A stretch of 64,000 bases of DNA from Roseovarius confluentis (lineage in GTDB: Bacteria > Pseudomonadota > Alphaproteobacteria > Rhodobacterales > Rhodobacteraceae), in contig NZ_PPFE01000001.1 in the NCBI RefSeq assembly GCF_002917925.1, forward strand, positions 62,001 through 126,000, read 5' to 3'. The position numbers and the translations under genes are program-made. This document shows, piece after piece, positions 8,372 through 16,460 of the stretch. Within the stretch, counting starts at the first letter, position 1, and each line of letters opens with the position of its first letter. A model generated the notes under the pieces. It was given only the letters and a program-made list of their open reading frames with translations, ran no database searches and had not been told where the DNA came from.

Positions 8372-9526
8372 TCATTCCGGTTGATCCGCTTTTTGGCCCG
8401 ACAGACGGGCAAGAATGGCCTTCCGGACCGCCTCGGCAAGCGTCCCGAGGACCAGCCCGATCAGCGGGTTGCCCAGAAGCGTCGCGAGCGCGGTGATCGC
8501 GATGACGGGCCTGCAAGAGGGTCTGGCATCGAAAAGCCGGCGATTGGCGGCAAGTTCGACCGCGGCAATCAGCAACAAGGCTCCCAGCGTTGCAGACGGG
8601 ACGGCCAACAACGCCGTGTGCCGCAAGTCTTGCGGCAGCAGAGCCACCGCCAGAAGCGCGGCCCCCAGCATCACCGGCGCGCCCCCGCTGCGTGCGCCGA
8701 AACGGTGATGCGCCGCCACGCCCCCGGCCCCGTGGCACATCGGCAAGGCTCCGAAAGGAGACAGGACCAGGTTTGCTGCACCCGAGGTCACGCACAGGCG
8801 CCTGGGCGTCACCCGCGCGGCGCGCGCGCCATAACTGTCCTGCGCAACAAGCGCGGTCAGGAAAACGGCGTTGGTCAGGGTCAGGGCAAGTTGTGGCAGG
8901 GCGAGGTCGGCAATGGCGATCCGCATATCCTCAAGGTCTGGAACCGGCGCCAACCAGCCCATGGCCGCAGCGCCCGACAGATCGGGCAGGGCCTCATGCC
9001 CGATGAAGTGGCCCGCCGCCACGCCGAAACCCAGCGTCATCAATGCCGCATGTGCCCCCAGCCGCAACGCCGCAGCCGCAAGCCCGAGGGACACCACCCC
9101 GATCAGCGGCTGCCCGGCCATCAGCCCGAGCGATATCCAGGCCAGCCCCAGGCCCAGCCCCAGCTGAAGCCCGGTCAGCACCGATTGCGGCACCAGCCGC
9201 GCGATCCGGTCTATGACGCCCGTTCCTCCCAGCAATAGCAGCGCCGCACCGATCAGCATCCCGCTGAGCGCGATGGACGCGGGCGAGATCTCGGCCACCA
9301 GCGCCACGGCCACGATGGCCTTCATCGGCTGAACCGGGACCGGCAGGCGGTAGATCAGGCCGGTGGCGATGTAGAACAGGCCGAAGCCCAGCAGCACCTG
9401 TGTCGCCGAGAGCCCTACAAGGGCGATGGCCCCGATGGTCAGCGGCAGCAGCGTGCCCAGGTCCCCCAGGGCCCCGTTCACTTCGCGCAGGTCAAAACGA
9501 AAACGATCTGGAGCGTGCGGGCTCAT
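8372..9526 (-). CDS. MOT1-type molybdate (sulfate) transporter
   Basis: This 384-residue membrane protein, with roughly ten hydrophobic segments, carries the two signatures of the MOT1 molybdate transporter family: PVPVQPMKAI near residue 65 and MCHGAGGVAAHHRFGARSGG near residue 265. It opens with the family's NGALGDLGTLLPL block. MOT1 proteins of plants and algae import molybdate with high affinity; bacterial members are usually labelled putative sulfate/molybdate transporters. Here the surroundings (molbindin, ABC importers, formate dehydrogenase) favour molybdate. GGAGGA precedes the ATG. It is divergent from the molbindin gene. Confidence 0.88.
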   Translation of the reverse strand: MSPHAPDRFRFDLREVNGALGDLGTLLPLTIGAIALVGLSATQVLLGFGLFYIATGLIYRLPVPVQPMKAIVAVALVAEISPASIALSGMLIGAALLLLGGTGVIDRIARLVPQSVLTGLQLGLGLGLAWISLGLMAGQPLIGVVSLGLAAAALRLGAHAALMTLGFGVAAGHFIGHEALPDLSGAAAMGWLAPVPDLEDMRIAIADLALPQLALTLTNAVFLTALVAQDSYGARAARVTPRRLCVTSGAANLVLSPFGALPMCHGAGGVAAHHRFGARSGGAPVMLGAALLAVALLPQDLRHTALLAVPSATLGALLLIAAVELAANRRLFDARPSCRPVIAITALATLLGNPLIGLVLGTLAEAVRKAILARLSGQKADQPE

Positions 9527-9637
9527 CGCAATTCCTCCGCGTTTCCAACGCGACGCGAAATCAGTCCTAAAGAGTTGAAATCGCGGTTGTTGACCATACC
9601 GTAGGCAAGCAAACCATGATGACAGGAGACACCCGCC

Positions 9638-9847
9638 ATGAAACTCAGCGCACGCAACAAGATGCCCGGAACCGTGACCGCCATCGACAGGGGCGCGGTC
9701 AACGCCACGGTGCAGATCGACCTTGGCGGCGGCACCACCGTGACGGCGATGATCACCAATGCGTCGGTCGAGGAGTTGGGGCTGGAGGTCGGCAAGACGG
9801 CCTACGCAATCGTCAAGGCGTCGGACGTGATCGTCGGGTCCGACTGA
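9638..9847 (+). CDS. mop: Molbindin (single TOBE domain, Mop)
   Basis: The 69-residue product is one complete TOBE/Mop domain: MKLSARNKMPGTV at the start, then GAVNATVQIDLGGG, TAMITNASVEELGL and a final VKASDVIVG. Molbindins assemble as hexamers that bind several molybdate or tungstate ions in the cytoplasm and are thought to store or buffer them. AGGAG lies before the ATG. The last 46 bases overlap, tail to tail, the end of the ABC ATPase gene on the other strand. Confidence 0.93.
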   Translation: MKLSARNKMPGTVTAIDRGAVNATVQIDLGGGTTVTAMITNASVEELGLEVGKTAYAIVKASDVIVGSD

Positions 9848-10626
9848 AGGTGAAGGGACGGCAGGCAGACCTTGCGGCCTGACCCGGTGGTCTCGATGGT
9901 CACGGGGATGCCGTAGACCGTGCTCAGGTTGTGCCCGGTCAGCACCTCGCTGGCCGGGCCATCCGCCATGATCCGGCCCTGGTGCATCAACAGGACGCGG
10001 GCATCCAGCGCAAAGGCCTGGTCCGGGTCATGGGTCGACAGGATGATCCCGCGCCGCTCGGACGACGCGCCCTGCGCCAGCCGGGCGATCCGCGCCAACA
10101 CCTGCGCCTGGTTCCCGAAATCGAGGCTTGCGGTCGGTTCGTCCATGACGATCAGCGGTGTATCCTGCGCCAGCGCCCGCGCGATCAGGACAAGCTGTCG
10201 CTGACCGCCGGACAGGCGCGAATAATCGCGCGCGGCAAGGTCGCCGATCCCAAGCTGATCCATCGCGTTTTGCGCGGCATCACGATCCGCCTTTCCAGGT
10301 TGTGCCAATGGCCCGAGTCGCGCGGTGCGCCCCATCAGGACGACCTCCAGCGCCTCGAATGGAAATGGCGGTGCATGAGCCTGAGGCACATAGGCGATGC
10401 GCCGGGCAATCTCGGCCCGGCGCTGTGACGTGATCGGGGTGCCCCCAAGCCGCACCTCACCGGCCAGCTGAGGCAGCAGGCCCAGGAGGGTGCGAAAGAG
10501 CGTGGTCTTGCCGCAGCCGTTGGGGCCAAGCAGGCACAGGATGTCTCCGGCCTGAACCGACAGGCCCAGATCCGCGCCGACCTGCGTGCGTCCGTAGCCG
10601 ATCACCAGCTCCCGCGCCTCCAGCAT
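9802..10626 (-). CDS. FecCD-type ABC importer, ATP-binding protein (MolC-like)
   Basis: The protein (274 residues from 10626) has a Walker A GPNGCGKTT at 34-42, signature LSGGQ at 138-142, Walker B LIVMDE at 158-163 and the switch histidine in STHDPDQAF. It resembles ATPases of iron-siderophore and cobalamin importers. Haemophilus MolBC, a molybdate/tungstate importer, belongs to the same type II class, and this operon carries a ModA-like gene, so molybdate or tungstate is the likely cargo. The ATG at 10626 overlaps the permease stop as TGATG; an in-frame ATG at 10635 is also possible. The C-terminal tail overlaps the mop gene by 46 bases. Confidence 0.85.
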   Translation of the reverse strand: MLEARELVIGYGRTQVGADLGLSVQAGDILCLLGPNGCGKTTLFRTLLGLLPQLAGEVRLGGTPITSQRRAEIARRIAYVPQAHAPPFPFEALEVVLMGRTARLGPLAQPGKADRDAAQNAMDQLGIGDLAARDYSRLSGGQRQLVLIARALAQDTPLIVMDEPTASLDFGNQAQVLARIARLAQGASSERRGIILSTHDPDQAFALDARVLLMHQGRIMADGPASEVLTGHNLSTVYGIPVTIETTGSGRKVCLPSLHLQSDPTITSDALTIA

Positions 10627-11648
10627 CACGACCATCCCCGCCGGCCACGGGCCAGCAACCACACGAAGAAGGGCGCGCCGATCACGGCGGTCAGGATGCC
10701 CAACGGCACCTCGGCCTGCGCCATTGTCCGCGCCGCCGTGTCCACGATCAGCAGATACCCCGCGCCGATCAGCACAGAGGCGGGCAAGAGCCGCCCAAAG
10801 CCGGGCCCGACGAGCATCCGCGCGATATGCGGAATCACCAGCCCGACCCAGCCCACCACGCCGGCCAGCGCCGTGACGCTCGCGGTGATCAGCGTGGCGG
10901 CGGCGATCACCAGGAACCGCGTGCGCCCGGCCTCGACCCCCAGCGCGCGCGCCTCCTCGTCGCCAAGGCTCAGGACGTTGATCCGCCAGCGCAGCAGGGC
11001 CAGCGGCACGAGGCCGATCAGCACCATGGGCAGGGCGGGCAGGATATCCTCCGTGGTGATCGCGGCCAGCGAGCCCAGAAGCCAGAAGGTGATCGCTGGC
11101 AACTGGTCATAGGGGTCGGCCATGACTTTCAGCAACGACGTCGCCGCCCCGGCCAGCGCGCCGATCACCACCCCGATCAGCACCAGCGTCAGCGTGCGGT
11201 CCGTGTTGCGCACCATCGACGCCACCAGCGTCACGATTCCCACCGCTGCCATGCCGCCGACAAAGGCCGACGCCTGGATCGCCGCCACCGGCAGCGACAG
11301 GAAAATCCCGGCAACCGCGCCAAGCCCGGCACCGGCCGACACGCCCAAGATATCCGGCGACACCAGCGGGTTGCGGAAAAGCGCCTGGTAGCTGGCCCCC
11401 GCTGCCGCCAGCGCCGCCCCCACCAGCAGCGCCGCCGCGACGCGGGGCAGGCGGATGTTCCACACCACGATCTCCGCCTGCCGCTCGCCTTGCCCCAGCA
11501 ATGCCGCCAGCGTCTGGCCCGGGGACAGGCCAAAGGGCCCGATCATGACCGCGCCGAACGCCAGCGCGGCCACGCACAGGGCAAGGCCACCGGTCAAGGT
11601 CAGGCCGGGCTTTGAGCCCCTCAGTTCGGCGGTCGTCCCTCGGCCCAT
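10626..11648 (-). CDS. FecCD-type ABC importer, permease (MolB-like)
   Basis: This 340-residue membrane protein belongs to the FecCD/BtuC permease family. It has about nine or ten hydrophobic segments and the family blocks RLPRVAAALLVGAALAAAG, NPLVSPDILGVSAGAGLGA and GWVGLVIPHIARMLVG. It forms the channel of a type II importer with the ATPase downstream. The gene overlaps the binding-protein gene by 28 bases and the ATPase start by one base, which indicates a single transcript. Substrate assignment rests on context only. Confidence 0.87.
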   Translation of the reverse strand: MGRGTTAELRGSKPGLTLTGGLALCVAALAFGAVMIGPFGLSPGQTLAALLGQGERQAEIVVWNIRLPRVAAALLVGAALAAAGASYQALFRNPLVSPDILGVSAGAGLGAVAGIFLSLPVAAIQASAFVGGMAAVGIVTLVASMVRNTDRTLTLVLIGVVIGALAGAATSLLKVMADPYDQLPAITFWLLGSLAAITTEDILPALPMVLIGLVPLALLRWRINVLSLGDEEARALGVEAGRTRFLVIAAATLITASVTALAGVVGWVGLVIPHIARMLVGPGFGRLLPASVLIGAGYLLIVDTAARTMAQAEVPLGILTAVIGAPFFVWLLARGRRGWS

Positions 11649-12649
11649 ACCAGCAGCCTCTCAAGGTCTTCGTCGTTCAGGTCGACATGATAATAGAGTT
11701 CATAGAAGTCGCGGGTCTCCGCGCGCAGGTCGCCCTCCCACCGATCAGGATACAACAATCCGGCCATCCAAATCAGGCCCATCATCCGGTTCAGTGATGG
11801 CGGCCGGTCGATCCAGCCGAAGGGTGCGGTGGGCGACAGGAAGACGCGCCCGTCCTCGACCGCGTCGATCCCCTGCCACAGCGGGTCGTCGAAAACCTTG
11901 CCGTAAAAGTTCGGGTCCCACGTCACGATGGTGTCGGGGTTGGCTACGATCACCTGTTCCATCGAGGCCTGCACCAGCCCGCGCGTCGCGCCGCCATCAT
12001 CCGCCACGTTGCGCCCGCCCGCGCGCTCGATGATCTCGGTATTGATCGACCCTTTCATGCCCGTCTCCAGCCCCTCGGGACCCCGGGCCAGGTAGACGCG
12101 GGGGCGCTCCTCTTCCGGGACGTCATCGAGAATGGCGTCGATCCGGGCAAACGTCGCCTCCACATCCTGCGCCAGGGCGTCGCCGCGCTCCGGCACACCC
12201 AGTGCCTCACCCAGAAGGCGCAGAGCGGCGGGCGTGTTCTCGAACCGTCCGTCGATCAGGATATAGGGGATGCCGGTCTGGTCCTGCACACGGTCCGCAA
12301 GGTCGACATATGTGTCCCGGACCGAGCCGAAATCGAGGATCAGGTCGGGCTCGATCTGCAGCACGCGCTCCAGGTTCGCCTCGCCGCCGCGCCCGGTCAG
12401 ACGGCCGGTTTCGGGCAGATCGCGATGGGGCGCGGCGATATAGGCGCGCTCCTCGGGGCGCAGGGCGCGGGGCCAGCCCGTCATCGCCTCGGGCTTCATG
12501 ATGTAGAGCAGGATGGCGGCGGGTGGACCGGCGGCGAAGACGGTGGTCACATCGTCGGGGATATCCACGACGCGCCCGGCGCTGTCGGTGATCGTGCGCG
12601 CCTGAACCGGCAGCGCCAACACCATCAGCATCAGCAGCAGATATCTCAC
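11621..12649 (-). CDS. TroA/FepB-type periplasmic binding protein of the FecCD-type importer
   Basis: The 342-residue product has a signal peptide (about residues 1-17, ending VQA), followed by a helical-backbone binding-protein fold: TDSAGRVVDIPDD, GRGGEANLERVLQIEPDLILDFG, and a C-terminal helical domain. This class binds siderophores, cobalamin, haem or metal oxyanions (MolA). It starts with GTG at 12649, with GGAGAG eight bases upstream and only one base after the modA-like stop, so the two binding proteins are made from one message. No motif fixes its ligand. Confidence 0.83.
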   Translation of the reverse strand: MRYLLLMLMVLALPVQARTITDSAGRVVDIPDDVTTVFAAGPPAAILLYIMKPEAMTGWPRALRPEERAYIAAPHRDLPETGRLTGRGGEANLERVLQIEPDLILDFGSVRDTYVDLADRVQDQTGIPYILIDGRFENTPAALRLLGEALGVPERGDALAQDVEATFARIDAILDDVPEEERPRVYLARGPEGLETGMKGSINTEIIERAGGRNVADDGGATRGLVQASMEQVIVANPDTIVTWDPNFYGKVFDDPLWQGIDAVEDGRVFLSPTAPFGWIDRPPSLNRMMGLIWMAGLLYPDRWEGDLRAETRDFYELYYHVDLNDEDLERLLVWAEGRPPN

Positions 12650-12650
12650 G

Positions 12651-13442
12651 TCACTCTCCTTTCGGCACCGCGGCGGCGTCGAACCCGTACTCCGCCAATA
12701 CGGCCTGGCCTGCCGGTGACAGGATGTGCAGTGCCAGCTTCCATGCCTCGGGCGGCGCGCCGTCGAGCACGAGCAGGCCGTAATCCGCGCCGACCGACAG
12801 CGGTTCCGGGATCTGCACGATCTGCAAGTCCGGCACTTCTTTCCGGGCTAGCACGGCGTTGGTGCAGTATGTCAGAAACAGGTCGGCCTGGTCGCTGTCC
12901 AGCACCCACGCATAGGTGTTGCGCCCCTCGGGCGGCGCGGCGCTGTCCGGCCCGCCGGTCAATTGCAGGGCCTTGGTCTTCAACGCCTCGGCATGGCCGG
13001 ACTTTTCGAACAGCTGAAACGCGTAGTCACCTGACGGATCCGCCTTGGGCGTGGACGTGCCCAGGCGGGTGTTCTCGTCCAGCATGACGTCGAGCAGCGT
13101 TTCGGACGTCACTTCCACCTCGGGCCGCGCCAGCCCGCAAAGCCGATTGCGGGCAAAGAGCGCGACGGGGCCGCCCTTGCCGGCGCTTTCCAGTGTCCGG
13201 GGGTGGCGCATGTTTGCAGAGGCGAAGACATGGGCGGTTTCGCCCGCCTCGATTCGCTCGCGCATCAGGCCGGAGGGGCCGAAGCTTGTCGCGACGGGCG
13301 TATCGTAGGCCTCGGCATAGTCTGCGGCCACGTCCGTCAGCGCGGCCTTGAGACTGCCCGCAGCGTAAAGGGACAGGTCTTGGGCTTGCGCGGCGCTCAT
13401 CGCAAGGCCGAGGGCCGCTGCCAGTAGGGATACGTGTCGCAT
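12651..13442 (-). CDS. modA: ModA-like molybdate/tungstate periplasmic binding protein
   Basis: The 263-residue product has a signal peptide cut near AQA and the ModA pattern: LYAAGSLKAALTDVA, SFGPSGLMRERIEAGETAHVFASANM, and a long C-terminal lobe. ModA family members bind molybdate or tungstate between two lobes. No ModB or ModC gene follows. Instead a FecCD-type importer with its own binding protein comes next, so the ModA-like protein may feed that importer or serve another permease. The start at 13442 begins the signal peptide and has GGAAGA upstream. Confidence 0.75.
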   Translation of the reverse strand: MRHVSLLAAALGLAMSAAQAQDLSLYAAGSLKAALTDVAADYAEAYDTPVATSFGPSGLMRERIEAGETAHVFASANMRHPRTLESAGKGGPVALFARNRLCGLARPEVEVTSETLLDVMLDENTRLGTSTPKADPSGDYAFQLFEKSGHAEALKTKALQLTGGPDSAAPPEGRNTYAWVLDSDQADLFLTYCTNAVLARKEVPDLQIVQIPEPLSVGADYGLLVLDGAPPEAWKLALHILSPAGQAVLAEYGFDAAAVPKGE

Positions 13443-13474
13443 GGTCTGTCTTCCATTCTTTGTATTCGGGATAC

Positions 13475-13951
13475 TCAGGGTTTCGGCGGTGCCATGGGGG
13501 TAAAGGCGCACCGGTCGGGCTTGAGGTCGATCAGCGGCGTGTCATCCAGGCAATCCAGCCCGCGCACGATCAACGTGCCGCCCTCGATCCGCACCAACCG
13601 CACAAGCGACGTGCCGATGGGATTGGGCCTCACGGGAGAGCGCAGGGCGAAGGTGCCGATGGTCGATCCGTCGCTGCGCGGGCTTTGCCGCACAAGATCG
13701 CGACGGCTGCGATCCAGCCAGTAGAGCACCTCGATGGTCTCATAGTCTTCCAGCCCCTCCAGAGCCGGGTGCCATACGGGATTCAGTTCGATGCGGCACT
13801 CGGGGCCGTCCTGCCGGCCTTGACGTGGACAGTCCTCGCGCCGTGTCCATGGCGTGCGGATGGTCCCGATGAACTGGAGCGCGGCATCGGCAGACGGTGG
13901 AGTCGCAACTTTTACCTCGCCGGGGCGCAGGGTCTTGCCACTCATCGCCAT
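13475..13951 (-). CDS. trmO: TrmO/TsaA-like SAM-dependent methyltransferase
   Basis: The 158-residue protein is one TsaA-like beta-barrel domain: FIGTIRTPWTRREDCP at the start, ALRSPVRPNPIGTS in the middle, and GLDCLDDTPLIDLKPD near the end, all hallmark blocks. TrmO methylates N6-threonylcarbamoyladenosine at position 37 of certain tRNAs in Escherichia coli. Here the gene lies between modA and the divergent tupBCA operon, upstream of modA on the same strand (32-base gap), so it is probably co-transcribed with molybdate uptake genes. Whether it acts on tRNA or has a metal-linked role cannot be told from sequence. Confidence 0.82.
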   Translation of the reverse strand: MAMSGKTLRPGEVKVATPPSADAALQFIGTIRTPWTRREDCPRQGRQDGPECRIELNPVWHPALEGLEDYETIEVLYWLDRSRRDLVRQSPRSDGSTIGTFALRSPVRPNPIGTSLVRLVRIEGGTLIVRGLDCLDDTPLIDLKPDRCAFTPMAPPKP

Positions 13952-13988
13952 GTCCGTAAAATTTGCAGTCGCGAGCAGGGCGCAGGAA

Positions 13989-14012
13989 ACATATCGGTTT
14001 TCCTTGGTATGT
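13989..14012. promoter_or_regulatory. Weak dyad in the trmO/tupB divergent gap
   Basis: ACATA and TATGT arms are separated by 14 bases inside the 161-base gap between the divergent trmO and tupB starts. The place is right for a shared operator of the oxyanion genes, but the arms are short and the pattern could be chance. Confidence 0.2.
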
Positions 14013-14112
14013 GGAATTTCTTTTCAGGCACCGCGATGCTTGAACTTTGTCCGTTGGATCGCATAGTGTGCGAGGGAACGGAAGATTTGCAAGGTGGGAA
14101 ATTTTGCAGTCC

Positions 14113-14811
14113 ATGGGAGAAGCCTTCGGCCTCGCGCTCGACCTCGTCGCCTCGGGCGATGGGGATCTGATCGAAATCGTGCTGCTGTCGCTGCGCGTGA
14201 GCCTGACGGCCACTGCGCTGGCCTGCCTGATCGGCCTGCCCATCGGGGCGTTGATCGCCATCGGACGGTTTCCCGGGCGCAACGCGGTGCTGATCGTGAT
14301 GAATGCGCTGATGGGCTTGCCGCCGGTGGTGGTGGGGCTGCTGGTCTACCTGCACCTGTCGCGCTCCGGCCCCTTGGGGTTCCTCGGGCTGCTCTACACG
14401 CCCACCGCGATGATCATCGCGCAGACCATCCTGATCGCACCCATCGTCGCGGCCCTTTCGCGGCAGGTGCTGGAAGACCTGCATGCTGAATATGCCGAGC
14501 AGTTCCGCTCGCTCTGCCTGACGAAGTTGCAGACCGTGCAGGCGCTTTTGTGGGATGCACGATATTCCCTGCTGACGGTGGGGCTTGCCGGTTTCGGCCG
14601 CGCGGTGGCCGAGGTGGGCGCTGTCATCATCGTCGGCGGCAATATCGACCACCTGACACGGGTGATGACCACGGCCATCGCGCTGGAGACGTCCAAGGGC
14701 GATCTGGCACTGGCACTGGCGCTCGGCATTATCCTTCTGGTCATCGCGCTTGGCGTCAACGCCGCCGTGCAATCGGTCCGCATGACAGCGGCGCGGCAAG
14801 CCTATGTTTGA
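14113..14811 (+). CDS. tupB: Tungstate ABC importer, permease
   Basis: The product (232 residues from ATG 14113) is an integral membrane permease with the ABC importer EAA-like loop (ELHAEYAEQF-type region, then AGFGRAVAEVGAVIIVGGNI) and about five or six hydrophobic segments. The pattern MGEAFGLALDLV and LSLRVSLTATALA is typical of TupB/WtpB-like tungstate permeases. A TTG at 14104 is in frame and is better spaced from AAGGTGG, so the true start may be three codons earlier. The end overlaps tupC by eight bases. Confidence 0.88.
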   Translation: MGEAFGLALDLVASGDGDLIEIVLLSLRVSLTATALACLIGLPIGALIAIGRFPGRNAVLIVMNALMGLPPVVVGLLVYLHLSRSGPLGFLGLLYTPTAMIIAQTILIAPIVAALSRQVLEDLHAEYAEQFRSLCLTKLQTVQALLWDARYSLLTVGLAGFGRAVAEVGAVIIVGGNIDHLTRVMTTAIALETSKGDLALALALGIILLVIALGVNAAVQSVRMTAARQAYV

Positions 14812-15559
14812 TACGGCAGCCTCATCAGCCGATCACGTTGTGCCCCGCGCCCGGACCGCGCCGATCCTGCCGCTCGCGGTACGTGACCTGGAATTGCGTT
14901 TCGGCCAGACAACGATACTCGACGGAGTGAGCTTCGACCTGCAGCCGGAAGGCTGCACCATGGTCATGGGTCCGAACGGGGCGGGCAAAAGCCTGCTACT
15001 CAAGCTGCTCCATGGCCTGATGGCCCCGACTTCGGGAACAATCGACTGGAGCGGACAGGGGCCGCAGGACATCACCGCGCGGCAGGCACTGGTGTTCCAG
15101 AAGCCGGTTCTCTTGCGGCGGTCCGTGGCCGCCAACGTCGACTTCGTGCTGAAGGTGCGCGGCAAGGATCGTGCGCGGCGCGATACACTCCTGGATCACG
15201 TCGGGCTGGGCCACAAGGCCGACCAGCCGGCGCGCCTGTTGTCGGGCGGCGAGGCGCAGCGGCTGGCGCTGGCCCGCGCATTGGCCGCCGACCCCGAGGT
15301 GCTGTTTCTCGACGAACCCACCGCCAGCCTCGATCCGGCGTCCGTGCTGGCCATTGAGGAGATCGTCAGGGAGGCCAGCGCGCGCGGCGTGCGCATCGTT
15401 TTCGTCACCCATGACATGGGGCAGGCGCGGCGCATGGCCGACGACATCCTGTTTCTCAGCGGCGGCGGCGTAACAGAACACAGCCGCGCCGCCGATTTCT
15501 TTCCCGAACCGCAAAGTAAGGCGGCAAGGGATTACCTGAACGGCAAGCTCGTCGTCTGA
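14804..15559 (+). CDS. tupC: Tungstate ABC importer, ATP-binding protein
   Basis: The 251-residue ATPase has Walker A GPNGAGKS at 56-63, signature LSGGE at 146-150, Walker B VLFLDE at 166-171 and a switch His in FVTHD. It overlaps tupB by eight bases and is followed 27 bases later by the binding protein, so it powers the tupBCA importer. Unlike many molybdate ATPases (ModC) it carries no C-terminal TOBE regulatory domain; oxyanion sensing may instead rest with the separate molbindin and the HTH/PBP-like regulator. Confidence 0.9.
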   Translation: MFDTAASSADHVVPRARTAPILPLAVRDLELRFGQTTILDGVSFDLQPEGCTMVMGPNGAGKSLLLKLLHGLMAPTSGTIDWSGQGPQDITARQALVFQKPVLLRRSVAANVDFVLKVRGKDRARRDTLLDHVGLGHKADQPARLLSGGEAQRLALARALAADPEVLFLDEPTASLDPASVLAIEEIVREASARGVRIVFVTHDMGQARRMADDILFLSGGGVTEHSRAADFFPEPQSKAARDYLNGKLVV

Positions 15560-15586
15560 AAGACTTCAAGAAAGGGAGTATTCATC

Positions 15587-16405
15587 ATGAAATTGAACAC
15601 ATTCGGTGCGGCCACTGTCGCGCTGCTCATGGCCGGAGGAGCCTGGGCGCAGGACCAGTCGATCATCGTACAGTCCACGACATCGACGGCAAATTCAGGG
15701 CTTTACGACTACCTGCTGCCGATCTTTCAGGACAAGGCCGGCATCCAGGTGAACGTCGTCGCCGTGGGAACGGGTCAAGCCATCAAGAATGCCGAGAATT
15801 GTGATGGCGACGTGCTGCTGGTGCATGCCAAGCCATCCGAGGAGAAATTCGTCGAGGCGGGCTTCGGCACCTCGCGCACGGACCTGATGTATAACGATTT
15901 CGTCATCGTCGGCCCGGGCGAGGACCCGGCGGGCGTGGGCGGCATGGAAGACGTGCAGGGCGCGATGTCCAAAATTGCTGAAGAAGGCGCGCTCTTTGCC
16001 TCGCGCGGCGACGACAGCGGCACGCACAAGAAGGAAATGGCGCTCTGGTCCGACACCGGCGTCGATCCCACCGCGGCCAGCGGCGACTGGTACCGCGAGA
16101 CGGGCTCGGGCATGGGCGCGACGCTCAACGCCGGCATCGGCATGGGCGCCTATGTCATGACCGACCGCGCCACCTGGATCAGCTTCGACAACAAACAGGA
16201 TTACGCGATCCAGGTCGAGGGCGACGAGGACATGTTCAACCAGTACGGCGTGATCCCGGTCAATCCCGAGAAATGCCCCAGCGTGAACGTGGACGCCGCA
16301 CAGACCTTTGCCGACTGGCTGGTCTCGGACGAGGGGCAGGAGGCAATCGGGTCCTACAAGGTGGCCGACCAGCAACTGTTCTTCCCCAACGCACCGAAAA
16401 ACTGA
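15587..16405 (+). CDS. tupA: Tungstate-binding periplasmic protein
   Basis: The 272-residue product has a signal peptide cut after AWA (about residue 21). The mature start VQSTTSTANSGL matches the TupA ligand motif (usually TTTS followed by SGL), and SRGDDSGTHKKE at 139-150 is the second conserved block. TupA binds tungstate with very high affinity and prefers it to molybdate in characterised members. It is third in tupBCA rather than first as in some genomes. AAGGGAG lies before the ATG. Confidence 0.93.
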   Translation: MKLNTFGAATVALLMAGGAWAQDQSIIVQSTTSTANSGLYDYLLPIFQDKAGIQVNVVAVGTGQAIKNAENCDGDVLLVHAKPSEEKFVEAGFGTSRTDLMYNDFVIVGPGEDPAGVGGMEDVQGAMSKIAEEGALFASRGDDSGTHKKEMALWSDTGVDPTAASGDWYRETGSGMGATLNAGIGMGAYVMTDRATWISFDNKQDYAIQVEGDEDMFNQYGVIPVNPEKCPSVNVDAAQTFADWLVSDEGQEAIGSYKVADQQLFFPNAPKN

Positions 16406-16460
16406 TAGACGTGTCGGGGCGGCGGTGCACCCGCCGTCCCGAGACACAAATCCAGGCGCC

